From Puniceicoccaceae bacterium (GTDB lineage Bacteria > Verrucomicrobiota > Verrucomicrobiae > Opitutales > Coraliomargaritaceae), in contig CABXXS010000003.1 in assembly GCA_902516225.1 (NCBI GenBank), positions 1 to 50,155 of the forward strand: 50,155 nt of DNA, read 5' to 3'. How positions within the stretch are numbered: position 1 is the first letter of the stretch; each line of letters starts with the position of its first letter. The notes beneath the pieces were generated by a model. The model was not told where the DNA came from, ran no database searches, and saw only the letters and a program-made list of their open reading frames with translations. The position numbers and the translations under genes were made by a program. This document shows, one piece after another, positions 47,597-50,155 of this stretch.

Positions 47597-49240
47597 TTAG
47601 CTAACGTACTTTTGTACGACAGGTATCCTACGGCCTATTCCGAAAGCTAGTGGGGTAGTTTTTAGACCAGGAGCAGCTTGCTTACGCTTGTACTCATTCA
47701 GATCCACTTTACGGACGATTTCATCTACTACTCCTTCATCGTAGCCTTTACTTTTGATCTCCGCACGTGAGAGCCCTTCCTCGACATAAAGCCGGAGAAT
47801 ACCATCTAAAATGGCGTAGGGAGGTAATGAATCTTCATCTTTCTGACCTAGGCTTAATTCAGCTGAGGGCGCCTTATTTATCGTATTTAAGGGGATGAGT
47901 ACTTTCTCGTGATTCAAATGGCGTGCTAGGGCATAGACCTTCATCTTTGGGAGATCTGATATAACTGCAAGGCCACCACACATATCACCGTACAGAGTGC
48001 AATATCCTACTGCTATTTCACTTTTATTACCTGTAGTTAATAGAAGTGCGCCATATTTGTTAGAAATAGCCATAAGAAGCAGGCCACGAGAACGAGCTTG
48101 TATATTTTCTTCGGTCACGTCCTTTTTAAGGCCGTTAAAAAGTTCATTAAGAGCAGTTTCAGCAGATTTAACTATCTCGGATATAGATAACTCGTGGTAT
48201 TGAATACCTAGATTTTCTGCGAGAGCCGCGGCATCATCACGGCTATGCTGACTCGATATTAAAGAGGGAAGGGCAATACCTATTACGTTCTCCGAGCCGA
48301 GCGCTATTACAGCTAGTGAGGCCACTACGGCTGAATCTATACCCCCACTAAGCCCAATGAGTGCTTTTTTAAAACCACATTTATGCGCATAATCACGCAA
48401 GCCGATTACAAGTGCAGCTTGAGTAGCGGCATTTCCCTTTGGGTTAAAGTGTTCGGATATATAAGAAGCGTTGTTAGATAAATCAATTACTTGGCTTTCT
48501 TCACGAAAAGCAGCTAAGCCTGCAACTAATCCACGCTTGGGGTCTACTACAATACTTCCTCCATCGAATATAAGTTCATCGTTACCCCCTACGCAATTAC
48601 AGTAAACAACAGGACAACCACATCGATCTGAGGCATCTTGAACAAGGGGCTCTCGTGCCTCGTTCTTACCCTCGTGCCAGGGACTAGCCGAAAGGTTCAA
48701 AAGTAAATCTATTCCTTTTTCGGCTAATATTTTCACAGGGTCGCTGCAGTAATAGCGACTAGTCTTAACTTCTTTTTGAGTCCATATATCTTCACAGATG
48801 CTGAGGCCAATGCGTAAGCCTTTCCATTGATGAATAGTAGGCTCTTGAGCTGGCTCGAAGTAGCGCTCTTCGTCAAAAACATCATAATTAGGCAAGAGAC
48901 ACTTACGTGCGCTTATATCCACCTTCCCAGATTCACACCATGCTGCAGAATTGTAGAAAGGTCTACCTATAGTGCTGGTACCTCGACCTTCTACGTAACC
49001 AATTATAGCGGGTACAGGACCCACTTCTTTTGCTATAGTCTTTAATGTATATAAAACGTCGGATACGAATTGCTTTTTAAATAGTAAATCTCGCGGAGGG
49101 TAGCCACAGACAGCCAACTCGGGGAAGAGTATTAATTCAGCACCACTAGATACGAGTGAGTGATATGCGTTTAAAATACATTTTGAATTACCCTCAAGGT
49201 CTCCTACGGTTGTATTTATCTGTGCGATGCCGATTTTCAT
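47597..49240 (-). CDS. nadE: Glutamine-dependent NAD+ synthetase
   Basis: 547 residues. The N-terminal nitrilase-fold glutaminase has the Glu-Lys-Cys triad E41 (LFPELAVCG), K113 ([10 protein letters not shown]) and C149 (LSICEDIW). The C-terminal synthetase has the PP-loop SGGIDS (298-303), [17 protein letters not shown] and the P-loop-proximal [11 protein letters not shown]. It converts nicotinic-acid adenine dinucleotide to NAD+ using ammonia channelled from glutamine. It is convergent with engB, with only 12 bp between stops. TATCAT lies 14 bp before the ATG on the coding strand. Confidence 0.96.
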   Translation of the reverse strand: MKIGIAQINTTVGDLEGNSKCILNAYHSLVSSGAELILFPELAVCGYPPRDLLFKKQFVSDVLYTLKTIAKEVGPVPAIIGYVEGRGTSTIGRPFYNSAAWCESGKVDISARKCLLPNYDVFDEERYFEPAQEPTIHQWKGLRIGLSICEDIWTQKEVKTSRYYCSDPVKILAEKGIDLLLNLSASPWHEGKNEAREPLVQDASDRCGCPVVYCNCVGGNDELIFDGGSIVVDPKRGLVAGLAAFREESQVIDLSNNASYISEHFNPKGNAATQAALVIGLRDYAHKCGFKKALIGLSGGIDSAVVASLAVIALGSENVIGIALPSLISSQHSRDDAAALAENLGIQYHELSISEIVKSAETALNELFNGLKKDVTEENIQARSRGLLLMAISNKYGALLLTTGNKSEIAVGYCTLYGDMCGGLAVISDLPKMKVYALARHLNHEKVLIPLNTINKAPSAELSLGQKDEDSLPPYAILDGILRLYVEEGLSRAEIKSKGYDEGVVDEIVRKVDLNEYKRKQAAPGLKTTPLAFGIGRRIPVVQKYVS

Positions 49241-49342
49241 ATAGAAATTTTTAAATGATAGCTCGATCTGTGCCTTGCATAAATAAAGTTTTAAGGAATG
49301 ATAAAAATTAAGGAGCCAAAACTGAACTTATATTATCTTACA

Positions 49343-50155
49343 ATGTACCAACAAGACAAGACTTTCACTCGTTTTATCGTACTTTTGACATCGGTTTTCG
49401 TCACACTTTTTGTTACGACGTCTTTTGGTTCTTCGCCAATATTGGTATCAAATGCTCACGTCTTATTAAAAGTAGATGACGTAATCGAAAGAGTTAAAAC
49501 ACATAATTGGCAAGGAGTCTGTGCGTCGTGTATTAGAGCAGACTTACCAACGTCGTGCAGCACTTCTGCCTAGATTTTCACTTAGTGTTGATCAGTCTCG
49601 TCAAAAGCTTACACGTGGTTTATTTTCCGATGTAATCAATGTACCACCTTTTAACTCATCGGGCTCGCGCTTAGAAGCATCCTTTTCGTTTATAAATTAT
49701 CAACTTTATGCAGATTACCGTATTGCTAAATTAGACCATGCTGTCGCTGAGAAAGACTTCTTATCTCTTACGGACGATTATATTGAACAAGCGCTCTTTC
49801 TTTATTTTACACATTTACGTGATTTGCGTAGTGCAGAAATTGTTTCTGATAATCTAGAACGTGAGCAATTACTCCTCGAGTTAGCCGCTAAACAATTTTC
49901 GGCTGGGGTAGTGGTTAAGATAGACGTAACGCGTGCTGAAGTACGTGTTGCCTCTATACGCAGAGCATTGATGGAAGCTCGTATTACCGCGGAGTCTTCA
50001 GCTATAGAACTGAAGTCACTTTTAGACTTCGACCTAGAAAAAGTCGTAAACTTAGATCTTCAGGCTTTGGAGGATATGAATCCACCAAAGACGATAAAGC
50101 GTCTAGCTAATATAGATCTAGTTCGTAAATCACGCACTGAAATTTCAAGTAAATT
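49343..50155 (+). pseudogene. TolC-family outer-membrane efflux protein, +1 frameshifted, 3' end outside window
   Basis: From ATG 49343 the product has a signal peptide (FIVLLTSVFVTLFVTTSFGS) and the TolC-type opening LKVDDVIERVKTHNWQ, then runs into a TAG at 49573. From ~49518 the next frame continues the family perfectly: SVRRVLEQTYQRRAALLPRF, SRLEASFSFINYQLYADYRI, EREQLLLELAAKQFSAGVVV, and so on to the window edge. Removing one G at 49514-49515 (CAAGGAGTCT to CAAGAGTCT) restores a single frame. TolC proteins form the outer-membrane channel of type I and RND exporters. Either the gene is disrupted or the extra base is a sequencing or assembly error; the GG is not a homopolymer tract prone to programmed slippage. 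Confidence 0.85.

Overview
The window (about 50 kb, AT-rich, densely coding on both strands) looks like a chromosomal segment of a Gram-negative bacterium of the Verrucomicrobiota, most likely an Opitutae/Puniceicoccales-like marine lineage. This is an inference. It rests on the combination of a TIGR03790-type protein, a three-subunit Bacteroidetes/Verrucomicrobia-type succinate dehydrogenase, a TraR/DksA protein with a histone-H1-like lysine-rich arm, an mcsA-mcsB-clpC cluster in a cell that also makes LPS (KdtA, O-antigen-ligase-like protein, TolC), and exported proteins carrying the 'DLxxW ... FFRFKM' tail that I associate with this phylum. No rRNA, CRISPR array, insertion sequence or prophage was seen.

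Layout. 1-6.65 kb: surface/exported region with the 3' part of a giant mosaic adhesin (C-type lectin fold, Ig-like, cadherin-like and calcium-binding repeats), a 51-residue membrane peptide and two secreted alpha/beta hydrolases. 6.65-12.4 kb: ribBA-like riboflavin gene, pilT-like ATPase, argH, and a cvfB-ispA pair. 12.4-14.2 kb: two poorly known envelope genes, ended by strong hairpins. 14.4-19.6 kb: ilvE-like aminotransferase, then mcsA-mcsB-clpC (arginine-phosphorylation-linked proteolysis). 19.7-24.2 kb: a conserved unknown, pdxA, an IscA/ErpA-type protein, infC and the TIGR03790 protein. 24.2-26.6 kb: kdtA divergent from a DUF457-type membrane protein. 26.8 kb: tRNA-Ser(GGA), followed by two unrecognised genes. 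28.2-34.3 kb (minus strand): rhlE-like helicase, a disulfide oxidoreductase translationally overlapped with an O-antigen-ligase-like protein, and pyrG. 34.6-40.1 kb: sdhC-sdhA-sdhB followed by menD, matching a menaquinone-linked respiratory chain. 40.1-44.2 kb (minus): the TraR/DksA-like protein and ileS. 44.3-49.2 kb: a Ca/Na antiporter, gpmI-engB and nadE. 49.3 kb to the end: a TolC-family gene with an apparent +1 frameshift, running off the window.

Most of the window is housekeeping. The points most worth a second look are: (i) a short module shared by the exported proteins, at opposite ends in different architectures; (ii) near-absence of Shine-Dalgarno motifs, with -10-like hexamers directly before many start codons, suggesting widespread leaderless or SD-independent initiation; (iii) the mcsA-mcsB-clpC operon without ctsR, preceded by a sigma-54-like element; (iv) loss of zinc ligands in three separate proteins (RibBA, TraR/DksA-like, IleS); and (v) the tolC frameshift. 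I did not find a convincing wholly new multi-gene system. The surface cluster at the left edge is the best candidate, and it is cut by the window boundary.
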